Made by a program: the position numbers and the translations under genes | Shown: in pieces, positions 27,075-35,324 of the stretch | Position numbering within the stretch: the stretch's first letter is position 1 | Layout: the number at the start of each line of letters is the position of its first letter | NCBI GenBank assembly: GCA_021809185.1 | Contig: JAKBAI010000020.1 | Coordinates: 1 to 35,640 of the forward strand | Source of the DNA: Planctomycetota bacterium | Lineage (GTDB): Bacteria > Planctomycetota > Planctomycetia > Gemmatales > Gemmataceae | Reading direction: 5' to 3' | DNA: 35,640 nt | Notes under the pieces: model-generated | The model's input: the letters and a program-made list of their open reading frames with translations, nothing else | What the model was told of the DNA's origin: nothing | Database searches by the model: none

Positions 27075-28102
27075 AGCGCAAATTCCAACTGAAGCAAGCT
27101 ATTTTGCAGTATAATCCCCCCGGATTTATTACGCAGTCGCAATCCGATGATTTTTCTCAAGAAGATGAAATCCATGCTCAGCTTATCGCTACTCGCTTTG
27201 GTTTCCCAGAAAATAGACATCTCCATTCCAATTCCTCCTCTTTTGGTCATGCGCAAATGCAGAAATCGAGCCAGGATTCAAAGTCTCTACGAAACCAGAT
27301 AGAAACAACTGGAGAGAATGACGAGGATCATGAAAATATCGAAAATGGCGTAAAAGAATCGCCCACAGCACAATTCGATGAGGAACTATCGCTGACCAAT
27401 CCGGCGATGGTAGTAATTCCCTGGTTCGATCAACAAGTAGCGATTATCCGAGTAGTCTGGCCGCCGGTTCATAGTAAACAGTCTTTCCATTTTTTAATAA
27501 TGCAAAAATCGTTATTCAACGCGATTTTGAATCCATTTGAGATCGCGCGAAAGTTTCCAGCCCCTTGGCATACTTCTCACCGCTTGGAAACGTTGCACTG
27601 GCAAGAAGAATGGACAAGTCCATTACGCTCGGCCGCGAAATTACAATCGATCCTTAAAAACGGCAATTCCCCTTGGCTGTTAGGTGCCGCCCAAGCCTTG
27701 ATTGAAGATGGGAAAATGATCCTCTATCGGCATCAGCCCATGAATGCTCCTATCGAACATCTCTGGGAATTGCTCCCCTATTCGGTGCAACAACATATCA
27801 CCTTTTCCAGTTTGTGCTTTAAAGAAGATTTAGATCTGAACATCATGGTTTTACCAGTGGAAAATGCAAATAACACAGACCATCCAGAAACCGCAGCGGT
27901 TCCCGGTTATTTTAGTGAAGAACAGATTTTGGATTTTCCAGATGGCCGTTATGAACATTCTTTACAAATCGCTATCCAAAGTGGCGATCAACGCGAAATC
28001 GATCTTCTCTTTGCTAGAAGAAATAGTCGACAAACCCTGAAAATGATGATCCTGCTGTTGTTAGGCCTTGCCTTGGCGTCTTTTTTGATGAAAGCATTAT
28101 AA
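27071..28102 (+). CDS. Unrecognised protein with C-terminal membrane anchor
   Basis: I do not recognise a family with confidence. From TTG at 27071 the protein has 343 residues (start MKRKFQLKQAI). Residues about 45-115 are polar and acidic and look disordered (QIETTGENDEDHENIEN). Residues about 120-310 look folded, with many Trp and Pro. A segment LWELLPYSVQQHITFSSLCF near residue 236 faintly recalls the middle domain of GTPase-associated GAP1 proteins, but this is a weak impression. One hydrophobic helix ends the chain (MMILLLLGLALASFLMKAL), and no signal peptide is seen, so it is probably tail-anchored with the bulk in the cytoplasm. It overlaps the upstream stop and lies 62 bp before the Nudix gene. 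Its company suggests a partner of the YcjX-like GTPase; that is inference. Confidence 0.75.
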   Translation: MKRKFQLKQAILQYNPPGFITQSQSDDFSQEDEIHAQLIATRFGFPENRHLHSNSSSFGHAQMQKSSQDSKSLRNQIETTGENDEDHENIENGVKESPTAQFDEELSLTNPAMVVIPWFDQQVAIIRVVWPPVHSKQSFHFLIMQKSLFNAILNPFEIARKFPAPWHTSHRLETLHWQEEWTSPLRSAAKLQSILKNGNSPWLLGAAQALIEDGKMILYRHQPMNAPIEHLWELLPYSVQQHITFSSLCFKEDLDLNIMVLPVENANNTDHPETAAVPGYFSEEQILDFPDGRYEHSLQIAIQSGDQREIDLLFARRNSRQTLKMMILLLLGLALASFLMKAL

Positions 28103-28164
28103 ATTGGCAACTACGAATTTTAAGAGAGATTTATAAAGTTCAAGCCCCCCCGGAGCAAAACAAA

Positions 28165-28758
28165 ATGGAGGAAGAAGTTTTAGTTATCAGTAGAGATCAT
28201 TTTGAAAAAATTGGAGCATTCGCCGGCTTCAAAACTTTTGATCGAGATTGGTATCTGCAATTGATCGATGAAAAAGCTTTTCAATTTCGCCAAAGAAAAT
28301 CGGTCGAAGAAGATCCAGAATACAAGCAATTAATCCCTTATCTAATCTTCCGCTATCATGACTTGCTTTTTTACTATCGCCGAAGTAAAAAAGGATCTGA
28401 GCGTCGTTTGGCCTCCCTACGTTCTATCGGCATTGGCGGGCATATCAATCGCCACGATGAAACCACGGGGAACGTTTATCGGTCTGGTATGCAGCGTGAA
28501 TTAAACGAAGAGGTAGAAATCTCTCCTATTGTCGAAGAATCGATCATAGGCTTTATTTACGACCCGACGATTTACGTTGGTACCCTCCATCTAGGGATCG
28601 CGCATCAGTTCATCCTGGAAGAACCTACCGCTTGTTCGCGCGAAGAGGCTATTATCGATACTGGTTGGGAAACGATCGATCAATTATGGAATCAGCGCGA
28701 GGAGTTTGAAACCTGGTCACAATTGGTTCTAGAACACCTTCGAAGAGACCATTCCTAA
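28165..28758 (+). CDS. Nudix family protein, predicted phosphoesterase
   Basis: A 197-residue protein with a recognisable but divergent Nudix box at about residues 90-119 (GIGGHINRHDETTGN then RELNEEVEI). Compared with GX5EX7REUXEEXGU, the stretch before REL is lengthened by four residues and the late Gly is replaced by Glu, while the metal-binding REL-EE core is kept. The upstream segment YLIFRYHDLLFYYRRSKKGSE resembles the MutT-like predicted phosphoesterases of COG4112. These proteins hydrolyse or bind nucleoside-diphosphate-linked compounds; the ligand here is unknown. ATG at 28165 has GGAG 9 bases upstream. It ends 17 bp before the YcjX-like gene, so it is almost certainly co-transcribed with it and may act on a nucleotide related to the GTPase. 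Confidence 0.88.
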   Translation: MEEEVLVISRDHFEKIGAFAGFKTFDRDWYLQLIDEKAFQFRQRKSVEEDPEYKQLIPYLIFRYHDLLFYYRRSKKGSERRLASLRSIGIGGHINRHDETTGNVYRSGMQRELNEEVEISPIVEESIIGFIYDPTIYVGTLHLGIAHQFILEEPTACSREEAIIDTGWETIDQLWNQREEFETWSQLVLEHLRRDHS

Positions 28759-28775
28759 TCTGATTATCAGTTAGT

Positions 28776-30188
28776 ATGAAAGAATTCATTATGGGTAAAA
28801 AATGGCGAACCGAAGAATGTTTTGTTGGGATTGTTGGCCCAAGCTGGTCGGGGAAAACTGTTCTTTTAACGGCACTAATCGATCATCTCAACCACCACGA
28901 TGCCCTGGCGTTCCCCATCGGCAATCAAAAGCATTCCCAAATCACTCATTTTGAAGATCTCTCTTTGCAGATCGAGCAAGAAAAGAATTGGCCATGCTTT
29001 CCGTACCGGCAATACCGCGACCGATTGGTCCATCGGTTATGGCCAGAAAAAACGTGTGACCGATATGAATATCGCTGTAGCTTTCAGCGCTCAGATTGGC
29101 GGCATAGTAACGCGGAATTGCGATTTTATGATCTACCCGGCGAACGGCTCAATGATATTTTAATGCTCTACCCCCAAAGCAATACTTTCTTGACTTGGTC
29201 GCAAGCGATGTTCCAAAGGATAAAAGAGAATCAAGAGTTGCAGATTGCTTTTCAAGATTTCCAACTCGCGGTCGACCAGAATCGGCCAGAACCAGAACTG
29301 TTGTTGGCCTACCGGCGAGGGTTAGCACGAGCGCGCTTGGGACATCACCCGTATATCTCCCCTTCGGTCTTTTTATTGGATACCAACGGTATCCCTTGCC
29401 GTGGCGGCGATATCGAGACTTCGATAGAGAATCGCTTTTCAGGACTAGATGAGAACAATCAATTTTGCCCATTACCGCTGTCCTATCAACAAACGAATCC
29501 CCAAAGAGTCGAAAAATTCTCTGCTATCTTCAATCATTACCGGGATACCGTTGTTGTTCCTTGGTTCCAGGGATTTCAGAAATGCCATGCCCTGGTTATT
29601 CTTGTCGATGTTCTGGAGATTCTCGCCGGGGGAACAGAAATCTATAATAGCTGGTACCGCTTATTAGAAGATTTATTCCATACGTTACATTTACGCAACA
29701 GCACCCTCGATCGGGCCTGGTCTGGCCTTACCCATCTGTTCCCTCGCCCGCTCCGCCCGGTCTGGATAAAAAGGGTCGCTTTCGTCGCTACCAAGATCGA
29801 CCGCTGTCACCCGCTCGATCGTGGCCATATCGATCGGCTCTTGCAACAAATGACCAAAAAGTATCAACTCATGTTGCAAAAAGATGGAATCACCGTCAAG
29901 ACTTTTTCCGTGGCCGCTGTCATGGGCACCCAGACCGATCCCAATCGCCCCAACGAAAGAATCTTGATCGGCTCCCTGCGTTACGATCCTCTCGGGAATC
30001 TGCTCCCAGCCAACGAAAAACAGTTCTACCCCGTCTCCGAAGTCCCTGCGAATTGGCCGCATCGCTGGCAAGGGGATGGCTTCTCTTTTCCCGATGTCTA
30101 TCCCGAAATACCCCCTCGGTTATCTGCTCCGCCCAATCAAATTGGCTTGAATGAACTTTTCGACTTTATATGCTGGTTAACCCTATGA
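28776..30188 (+). CDS. YcjX-like (DUF463) P-loop GTPase
   Basis: This 470-residue protein resembles E. coli YcjX, a stress-related P-loop NTPase with a helical insertion. Visible motifs: P-loop GPSWSGKT (residues 21-28); switch II/G3 DLPGERL (about 120); a large helical region (about 140-270); VILVDVLEILAGG; a G4-like VATKID (about 340); a G5-like SVAAVMGT; and a conserved C-terminal LNELFDFICW. The G4 Asp favours GTP, as reported for YcjX relatives. No catalytic role is established for the family. ATG at 28776 and ATG at 28791 are both possible; neither has a clear ribosome binding site. Its TGA overlaps the ATG of the YcjF-like gene (ATGA), the same pairing as ycjX-ycjF in E. coli, which strongly supports the assignment. 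Confidence 0.85.
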   Translation: MKEFIMGKKWRTEECFVGIVGPSWSGKTVLLTALIDHLNHHDALAFPIGNQKHSQITHFEDLSLQIEQEKNWPCFPYRQYRDRLVHRLWPEKTCDRYEYRCSFQRSDWRHSNAELRFYDLPGERLNDILMLYPQSNTFLTWSQAMFQRIKENQELQIAFQDFQLAVDQNRPEPELLLAYRRGLARARLGHHPYISPSVFLLDTNGIPCRGGDIETSIENRFSGLDENNQFCPLPLSYQQTNPQRVEKFSAIFNHYRDTVVVPWFQGFQKCHALVILVDVLEILAGGTEIYNSWYRLLEDLFHTLHLRNSTLDRAWSGLTHLFPRPLRPVWIKRVAFVATKIDRCHPLDRGHIDRLLQQMTKKYQLMLQKDGITVKTFSVAAVMGTQTDPNRPNERILIGSLRYDPLGNLLPANEKQFYPVSEVPANWPHRWQGDGFSFPDVYPEIPPRLSAPPNQIGLNELFDFICWLTL

Positions 30189-31447
30189 AGCAACACGAAT
30201 TTGACGATATTCGCAACCCACGGCGACAAAAACCATTACCGAATACTGATTCCAATTCAGAAAGGGAGAATTCTGACTCCGCTCGCAACCAAATTCCTAC
30301 AACTTCAAGTAGTTCTGGGGATACCGATCCCGCTGCTCCTCCCATCGAGCCAGAAATACGTCCTCATGATGATGGCTTTGCCCATGCCAATCCATTGCCA
30401 CAGCAGATCACTCCTATTTCAGCGGAGGAACTGGCAGCTTTGGATATGCAACGATTTCAGCAAGAGTGGCAACAGCTCGCAAATGATGAATTATTAGCCC
30501 TTAGCAGAGAGAGTTGGGAAAATCGACTTTTTGGAACGTTCCCCAAAACGATTTTATTTTTACTTATTGCGGTGTTCGCCATCTTTATAATCAATCAATT
30601 TCAATCGATTCTAGTACAACTATTCCAATCTCCACCGTTGTGGCAGTGGCTTGGTGGTTCACTGTTAGCCCTCTTTTCTGGGATGATTGTCTATAGTATT
30701 GCTAGACTAATCGGGTTTTACTACCGCTTAAAGAAAAATTCTCCTATATCTTGGAAAATGTTGCAAGAACTCGAAGAACGGAAACAGATCCGCAGCCAGA
30801 TTGTCCACGAACAATGGAAATCGGCCTGGGAACGAATCCGAGATTATTTGCAAAATTATCCTTGTGAAACTACTAGCCCTAATAAAAATAGCTCCCCCCT
30901 GGTTGCTTTTGCTCTGCCTCGTGATAAATTCGAACAACTAACGAACAAACGTGAAGAGTTACTAGATCCCAATCGATTTCGCGGGGAACCGATAGCCATT
31001 CGAAATTTTGTTGAAGATTTCCAGGGTTTACTAGATCAAATTGCAGAACAGCGCATAAACTATTGGGCCAAACGGTGCGCTTTGTCAACGGCTATTTCGC
31101 CACGTTCTCTTATCGATTCGTTGGCTACGCTCTATTGCGGCTTTTCTCTTATGGGCGATTTATGCAAAATCTATCAATTGCGAGCCAATCGGATCGGTAC
31201 CATTCAACTATTAAGCAAAGTCTTTTTCTATAGCTATCTTTCTGGCCAAGTCAATGAACTCGAATCGCTAACCTCGTCGCAGATAAATGAGATATTACCA
31301 GGGCATAGTAGCTGGGCACTGTTGAGTAGCGGTATCGTTGGCAAGATTGGCGCTAGAGTTGGAGAAGGGATTTTCAATTACTACTTGATTCGCCGATTAG
31401 GATTTTCCGCGTGTCAATTATTGCGGATGGTACAGAAAAAAGACTAA
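30185..31447 (+). CDS. YcjF-like (DUF697/UPF0283) inner membrane protein
   Basis: From the ATG that overlaps the YcjX-like stop (ATGA at 30185-30188), the protein has 420 residues. Residues 1 to about 90 are polar and disordered (Ser/Pro-rich), and about 90-118 form an amphipathic helix. Two transmembrane helices follow at about 122-145 (FLLIAVFAIFIINQF) and 155-177 (LLALFSGMIVYSIARLI). A charged helical region leads to a C-terminal DUF697 domain with TAISPRSLIDSLATLYCGF (about 301-319) and repeated small/hydrophobic helices. YcjF is the partner of YcjX in gammaproteobacteria; together they may form a membrane-linked GTPase system. An in-frame ATG at 30170 is less likely because it lies further inside the upstream gene. 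It ends the cluster. Confidence 0.83.
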   Translation: MKQHEFDDIRNPRRQKPLPNTDSNSERENSDSARNQIPTTSSSSGDTDPAAPPIEPEIRPHDDGFAHANPLPQQITPISAEELAALDMQRFQQEWQQLANDELLALSRESWENRLFGTFPKTILFLLIAVFAIFIINQFQSILVQLFQSPPLWQWLGGSLLALFSGMIVYSIARLIGFYYRLKKNSPISWKMLQELEERKQIRSQIVHEQWKSAWERIRDYLQNYPCETTSPNKNSSPLVAFALPRDKFEQLTNKREELLDPNRFRGEPIAIRNFVEDFQGLLDQIAEQRINYWAKRCALSTAISPRSLIDSLATLYCGFSLMGDLCKIYQLRANRIGTIQLLSKVFFYSYLSGQVNELESLTSSQINEILPGHSSWALLSSGIVGKIGARVGEGIFNYYLIRRLGFSACQLLRMVQKKD

Positions 31448-31910
31448 ATCTTCCTTCTCAAAACCCCAATTTTCCATTCACTCCTCCTGAAGAGATTGAT
31501 ATTGGAATTGAATATCTCAATTAAAGTAGAATTTGTTCCAATTATTTAGGTTCTTTGAACTAGTGATAGCTAGTAAAATCCCTAAAATAAATTTTGAGGT
31601 GTGACTAGCTACTAGTTACCCATTCGCATTATAAAAAGAAAAGATTTCCGAGGAAGATTTATTTTGAGCTTCTAATACTTATTCGAGTTATATCCTCTAG
31701 ATTAGAGATAATCGAAAAGTAAACTTTTAACCAAGGGTAAAAACGAAATCAGAAGTTCAACAAGAATCTAAATTATTTATCTTAGAGATAACGAGCGGAA
31801 TTTTTCTGAATCGATTCGTGGTTTCTTTAAAAGAAGGTTTTGAAAATCAATATTAACTTAGATTGAAGAATAAGGTAATCAGATACAAAAATTTAATGAA
31901 AATAGGAAAT
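31448..31910. other. 463-bp intergenic region between the GTPase cluster and purN
   Basis: The main feature is a CTAG-rich inverted repeat at 31558-31617, the strongest structure seen after the five-gene cluster. The rest is AT-rich, with no recognisable gene, and should include the purN promoter. Confidence 0.55.
31558..31617. repeat. CTAG-rich inverted repeat
   Basis: Left arm AACTAGTGATAGCTAGT (31558-31574) pairs with right arm ACTAGCTACTAGTT (31604-31617) over 14 bp with a 3-base bulge; the spacer is 29 bases. Four CTAG tetramers occur in the arms, a motif usually rare in bacterial DNA. Confidence 0.6.
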
Positions 31911-32534
31911 ATGCAGCCAATACGAATTGCCGTTCTTATTAGTGGTGGGGGAACAACTCTCGATAATTTGGTCCAAGAAATCAACAAAGGGGGATTATTA
32001 GCAAAGATCGTGCAAGTCATTTCTAGCAACAATAAAGCGATTGGGAATGAAAAAGCAGTCCGCTATGGAATCCCGTTTCAGCTCATCGAACGCAAAAATT
32101 TCCAGAATCTAGAGGAATTCAGTTCATCAATTTTCCAAACAATCAGTGAAAAAAATATCGATCTCATCTGTTTAGGTGGATTTTTACAAAAACTGAGAAT
32201 TCCACAAGAATACGAAAATCGAATAATGAATATCCACCCCTCTCTATTGCCCGCTTTTGGAGGGAAGGGGATGTATGGTCACCATGTTCACGAAGCGGTC
32301 ATTCATCATGGAGTAAAAATAACCGGTTGCACCGTTCATTTTGTTAATAATGAATATGATCAAGGACCAATCATCATACAACGAGCTGTCCCCGTTTCAG
32401 ATAATGATACCGCAGATTCTTTAGCCAGAAAAGTTTTTCATGAAGAATGTATCGCATATCCAGAGGCGATAAAGGCATATGCCAATCAAGATCTGAAAAT
32501 AATTGGTCGAAAAGTTATTCGTGTCAGTTCGTAA
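31911..32534 (+). CDS. purN: Phosphoribosylglycinamide formyltransferase
   Basis: This enzyme formylates GAR to FGAR using 10-formyltetrahydrofolate in purine synthesis. The protein has 207 residues from ATG at 31911, the usual size. It opens with IRIAVLISGGGTTLDNL, binding the substrate phosphate. The catalytic residues are intact: Asn and His in NIHPSLLPAFGG, and the Asp in NEYDQGPIIIQ. The loop after LLPAF reads GGKGMYGHHVHEAV, a known PurN variant in place of GLHTH. The frame is open up to a TTG at 31863, and ATG at 31896 is a third option. I prefer 31911 because the protein then begins where the family does; AGGA is only 3 bases away, so this is not secure. Confidence 0.92.
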   Translation: MQPIRIAVLISGGGTTLDNLVQEINKGGLLAKIVQVISSNNKAIGNEKAVRYGIPFQLIERKNFQNLEEFSSSIFQTISEKNIDLICLGGFLQKLRIPQEYENRIMNIHPSLLPAFGGKGMYGHHVHEAVIHHGVKITGCTVHFVNNEYDQGPIIIQRAVPVSDNDTADSLARKVFHEECIAYPEAIKAYANQDLKIIGRKVIRVSS

Positions 32535-32677
32535 TTTTCACTTTTTATGATGACAGCAATTTAATTAAATTGAATAAGGTTTCGAATCATCGTTTCGTTC
32601 ATTTTCTATATAATAATGAATGGTAAAATATGAAATAGTATCGAGGAATGGTGAGTAAGAACGGATCAGACCAAAGA

Positions 32678-32717
32678 GAATAAAACCTAAACGAATAAAA
32701 CCTAAGCGAATAAAATA
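32678..32717. repeat. 15-bp tandem repeat, about 2.5 copies
   Basis: Units near GAATAAAACCTAAAC start at 32678, 32693 and (partial) 32708 in the 274-bp gap between purN and the TatD-like gene. Confidence 0.8.
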
Positions 32718-32808
32718 CAGCAACCTACCTGAAATCGAAAAATTCTTGAACCCAAGGATAATTCCGCAGGTGTTGAAATGATCCATTGAAAATGATTAAG
32801 GAATCAAG

Positions 32809-33624
32809 ATGCATTATATAGATCCACATATCCACATGATTTCGCGGACAACCGATGATTACCATCGAATGGCGCAATCCCAATGTGTCGCTATCAGTGA
32901 GCCAGCTTTCTGGGCAGGATTTGATCGCGGCAGTGCAATAGCATTTCATGATTATTTTCGCCAGCTCACCGAGTACGAACCGAAACGAGCGCAACAATAT
33001 TTTATTCAACATTATTGCTGGTTATGTATTAACGCCAAAGAAGCGGAAAATGTCTCTCTATCTAGAGAAGTGATTTCTCTAATTCCTGAATTCTTGAATC
33101 GACCAAATGTACTTGGTATTGGCGAGATTGGACTCAATAAAAACACAAAAAATGAAGCGATTATTTTTCAGGAACATGTTGATCTGGCAATGAAAACGAA
33201 TGAACTTATTCTGATTCATACTCCTCATTTAGAAGATAAATATAAAGGCACTCGAATGATCATCGATATGCTCCAAGGGGATAAACGAATTCAGCCCAGC
33301 AGAGTCTGTATCGATCATGTCGAAGAACATACTGTTCGCTTGGCAATTGATAACGGGTTCTGGTGCGGGATGACGCTCTATCCCACCACAAAATGCACCC
33401 CTGCTCGTGCAGCAGATATAATAGAGATGGTTGGAACGGAGAAGATTATGGTTAATTCCGCAGGAGATTGGGGGAAATCGGATCCCTTAGCTGTTCCAGA
33501 ATTTATAATGGAAATGAAACGCCGCGGCCGTACGGAGGAAGAGATTAAAAAAGTGGTTTACGATAATCCGATCCTTTTCTGGCAGCAATCCCGCCACTGG
33601 AATAAGGATAATCTTAAGATCTAA
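32809..33624 (+). CDS. TatD/COG1099-type metal-dependent hydrolase, EboB-like
   Basis: A 271-residue TIM-barrel hydrolase. Metal-site residues are visible: DPHIHM (residues 5-10), Glu in GIGEIGLN (about 107), His in [12 protein letters not shown] (about 138), His in IDHVEEHTV (about 169) and Asp in [11 protein letters not shown] (about 222). The opening [18 protein letters not shown] and the phrase [10 protein letters not shown] closely resemble EboB, the TatD-like protein of ebo gene clusters. In those clusters it takes part in trafficking or making a secondary metabolite precursor. None of the other ebo genes (UbiA-like, dehydroquinate-synthase-like, isomerase) is next to it here. ATG at 32809 has AAGGA 7 bases upstream. 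The exact reaction is unknown. Confidence 0.85.
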   Translation: MHYIDPHIHMISRTTDDYHRMAQSQCVAISEPAFWAGFDRGSAIAFHDYFRQLTEYEPKRAQQYFIQHYCWLCINAKEAENVSLSREVISLIPEFLNRPNVLGIGEIGLNKNTKNEAIIFQEHVDLAMKTNELILIHTPHLEDKYKGTRMIIDMLQGDKRIQPSRVCIDHVEEHTVRLAIDNGFWCGMTLYPTTKCTPARAADIIEMVGTEKIMVNSAGDWGKSDPLAVPEFIMEMKRRGRTEEEIKKVVYDNPILFWQQSRHWNKDNLKI

Positions 33625-33702
33625 TCTCACCCAAGTAGCGGAAAAGAGAATTGGTATGTAATCAAGATCGAATGTTGCTCATGAATTAAATTCGCAAAAT
33701 CG

Positions 33703-33742
33703 ATTCAAAGTAGTGCAAATTCAAAGTAGTGTAAATTCAAAG
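33703..33742. repeat. 16-bp tandem repeat, 2.5 copies
   Basis: ATTCAAAGTAGTGCAA (33703-33718), ATTCAAAGTAGTGTAA (33719-33734) and partial ATTCAAAG lie in the 245-bp gap upstream of serS. Confidence 0.85.
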
Positions 33743-33869
33743 GCTACAAAAAGTCGAATCGAGAAATCTTTAGGATAATTGAATTACAAAAGTGGCAAAT
33801 AGGGAATAAACGATTCATAATAATAGAGAATGCGGATCATCGAATAATTAAGAAAGGAATAAGTAAAGC

Positions 33870-35192
33870 ATGTTGGACGTTGGGTTTATCAGAGACAATC
33901 GCGAAGAAGTTATCAAGAATTGCCAGAACCGCTTGGCCCCCCAAGCTGAAATCGATCGTTCTATCGAACTGGACGACCAGAGAAAGGCCCAGTTAACGCA
34001 AATACAAACATTGCAACAACGCGCCAACGATCTCGCCAAACAGATCCCCATGCAGAAAGACCCTACTCAAAAACAACAATTAATCGCCGAAGGGAAATCG
34101 CTGCGCGAACAGATTGCTCAATTAGAAAATGAGGTCAAGAAGATCGAAGAAAATCTCAAACAAGCTCTGATGACGATTCCGAATTTAACGCACCCGGAAG
34201 CCCCCGTTGGATCTACTGCCTCAGATAACCATATTGTCCGGCGCTGGGGGGAACCAACAACCTTTTCTTTTCCAATTAAAGACCATCTAACGCTGGCCGA
34301 GTCTTTAGATCTAATCGATATGCAGGCAGGAGCAAATGTCACCGGACAAAAATTCTATTTCCTGAAAAATGAGGGGGCACTCTTAGAAATCGCTCTGGTA
34401 CAATATGCTATCCAAACACTGGTTCGCGAAGGTTATACCCCGATTATTACCCCTGATCTAGCGAAGATCGATGTATTAGAAGGGATCGGTTTTATGCCGC
34501 GCGATCCCAACCCCGAAACGAGACAAGTTTATACAATTAGCGATACCGATTTGTGTCTAATCGCCACAGCAGAGATTACTTTGGGAGGAATGCACCGCGA
34601 TCATATTTTCCAAGAAGCGGAATTACCCAAACGCTATGTCGGTATTTCGCACTGTTTTCGGACAGAGGCAGGCGCCCCTGGCCGCGATACCCGCGGTATT
34701 TATCGGGTTCATCAATTTACCAAAATAGAGATGTTTGCTTACTGCACACCTGATCAAAGCGAAGCGCTCCATCGAGAAATATTGGCAATCGAAGAAAAAA
34801 TATTTCAGGGGTTGAATTTACCTTACCATGTTCTCGATACTTGTACTGGTGACCTGGGGGGACCGGCCTATCGCAAATACGATCTGGAAGCATGGATGCC
34901 GGGTCGCGGAGAACTGGATCCCAAAACCAAACTTCCGCGCGGCGAATATGGTGAAGTGACTAGTACTTCCAATTGCACCGATTTTCAAGCTCGAAGGCTC
35001 AATATCCGCTACCGCTCACCCGAACGTAAAGGGAATCGATTTGTCCACACTCTCAATGGAACCGCGATTGCTGTTACCCGGGCGATCGTTGCTATATTGG
35101 AAAACAATCAACAGACTGATGGCAGTGTTATTATACCAGAGGTTTTGCGGCCTTGGATTGGTAAAGATAAAATTGTGGTTCGAAGTAAATGA
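33870..35192 (+). CDS. serS: Seryl-tRNA synthetase
   Basis: This class II synthetase charges tRNA-Ser (and tRNA-Sec where present) with serine. The 440 residues are slightly above the usual 420-430. The N-terminal tRNA-binding arm is a long coiled coil (about residues 28-110, rich in Gln, Lys, Glu and Leu). The catalytic domain follows with TAEITLGGMH, motif 2 GISHCFRTEAGAPGRDTRG (about 262-280), the serine-binding DTCTGDLGGPAYRKYDLEAW, TSTSNCTDFQARRL, and motif 3 LNGTAIAVTRAIVAILEN (about 391-408). ATG at 33870 has AAAGGA about 12 bases upstream. It is followed by good terminator hairpins, so transcription probably ends here. Confidence 0.97.
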   Translation: MLDVGFIRDNREEVIKNCQNRLAPQAEIDRSIELDDQRKAQLTQIQTLQQRANDLAKQIPMQKDPTQKQQLIAEGKSLREQIAQLENEVKKIEENLKQALMTIPNLTHPEAPVGSTASDNHIVRRWGEPTTFSFPIKDHLTLAESLDLIDMQAGANVTGQKFYFLKNEGALLEIALVQYAIQTLVREGYTPIITPDLAKIDVLEGIGFMPRDPNPETRQVYTISDTDLCLIATAEITLGGMHRDHIFQEAELPKRYVGISHCFRTEAGAPGRDTRGIYRVHQFTKIEMFAYCTPDQSEALHREILAIEEKIFQGLNLPYHVLDTCTGDLGGPAYRKYDLEAWMPGRGELDPKTKLPRGEYGEVTSTSNCTDFQARRLNIRYRSPERKGNRFVHTLNGTAIAVTRAIVAILENNQQTDGSVIIPEVLRPWIGKDKIVVRSK

Positions 35193-35223
35193 TTTTTTTT
35201 CAACATTAGATTACTCTTTTTAT

Positions 35224-35242
35224 GAGAATCGAATTCTCTTTT
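35224..35242 (+). terminator. Short terminator-like hairpin after serS
   Basis: GAGAAT-CGA-ATTCTC, a 6-bp stem, followed by TTTT. Confidence 0.4.
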
Positions 35243-35248
35243 AATCCC

Positions 35249-35279
35249 AGTTCGGATTTAGAATCCAAACTGATTTTTT
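35249..35279 (+). terminator. Intrinsic terminator after serS
   Basis: AGTT-C-GGATT pairs with AATCC-A-AACT (9 bp with one mismatch, TAG loop), followed two bases later by TTTTTT. It is the clearest intrinsic terminator in the window and separates serS from the next gene. Confidence 0.6.
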
Positions 35280-35324
35280 GATTGTTTTTTATTGATTGTT
35301 CACCCCTTACCGAGAGTAGCCGAT

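Noticed and set aside
32565-32786. Leftward frame with RLGFI repeats
   Set aside because: The peptide repeat is only the translation of the 15-bp intergenic tandem repeat; no ribosome binding site.
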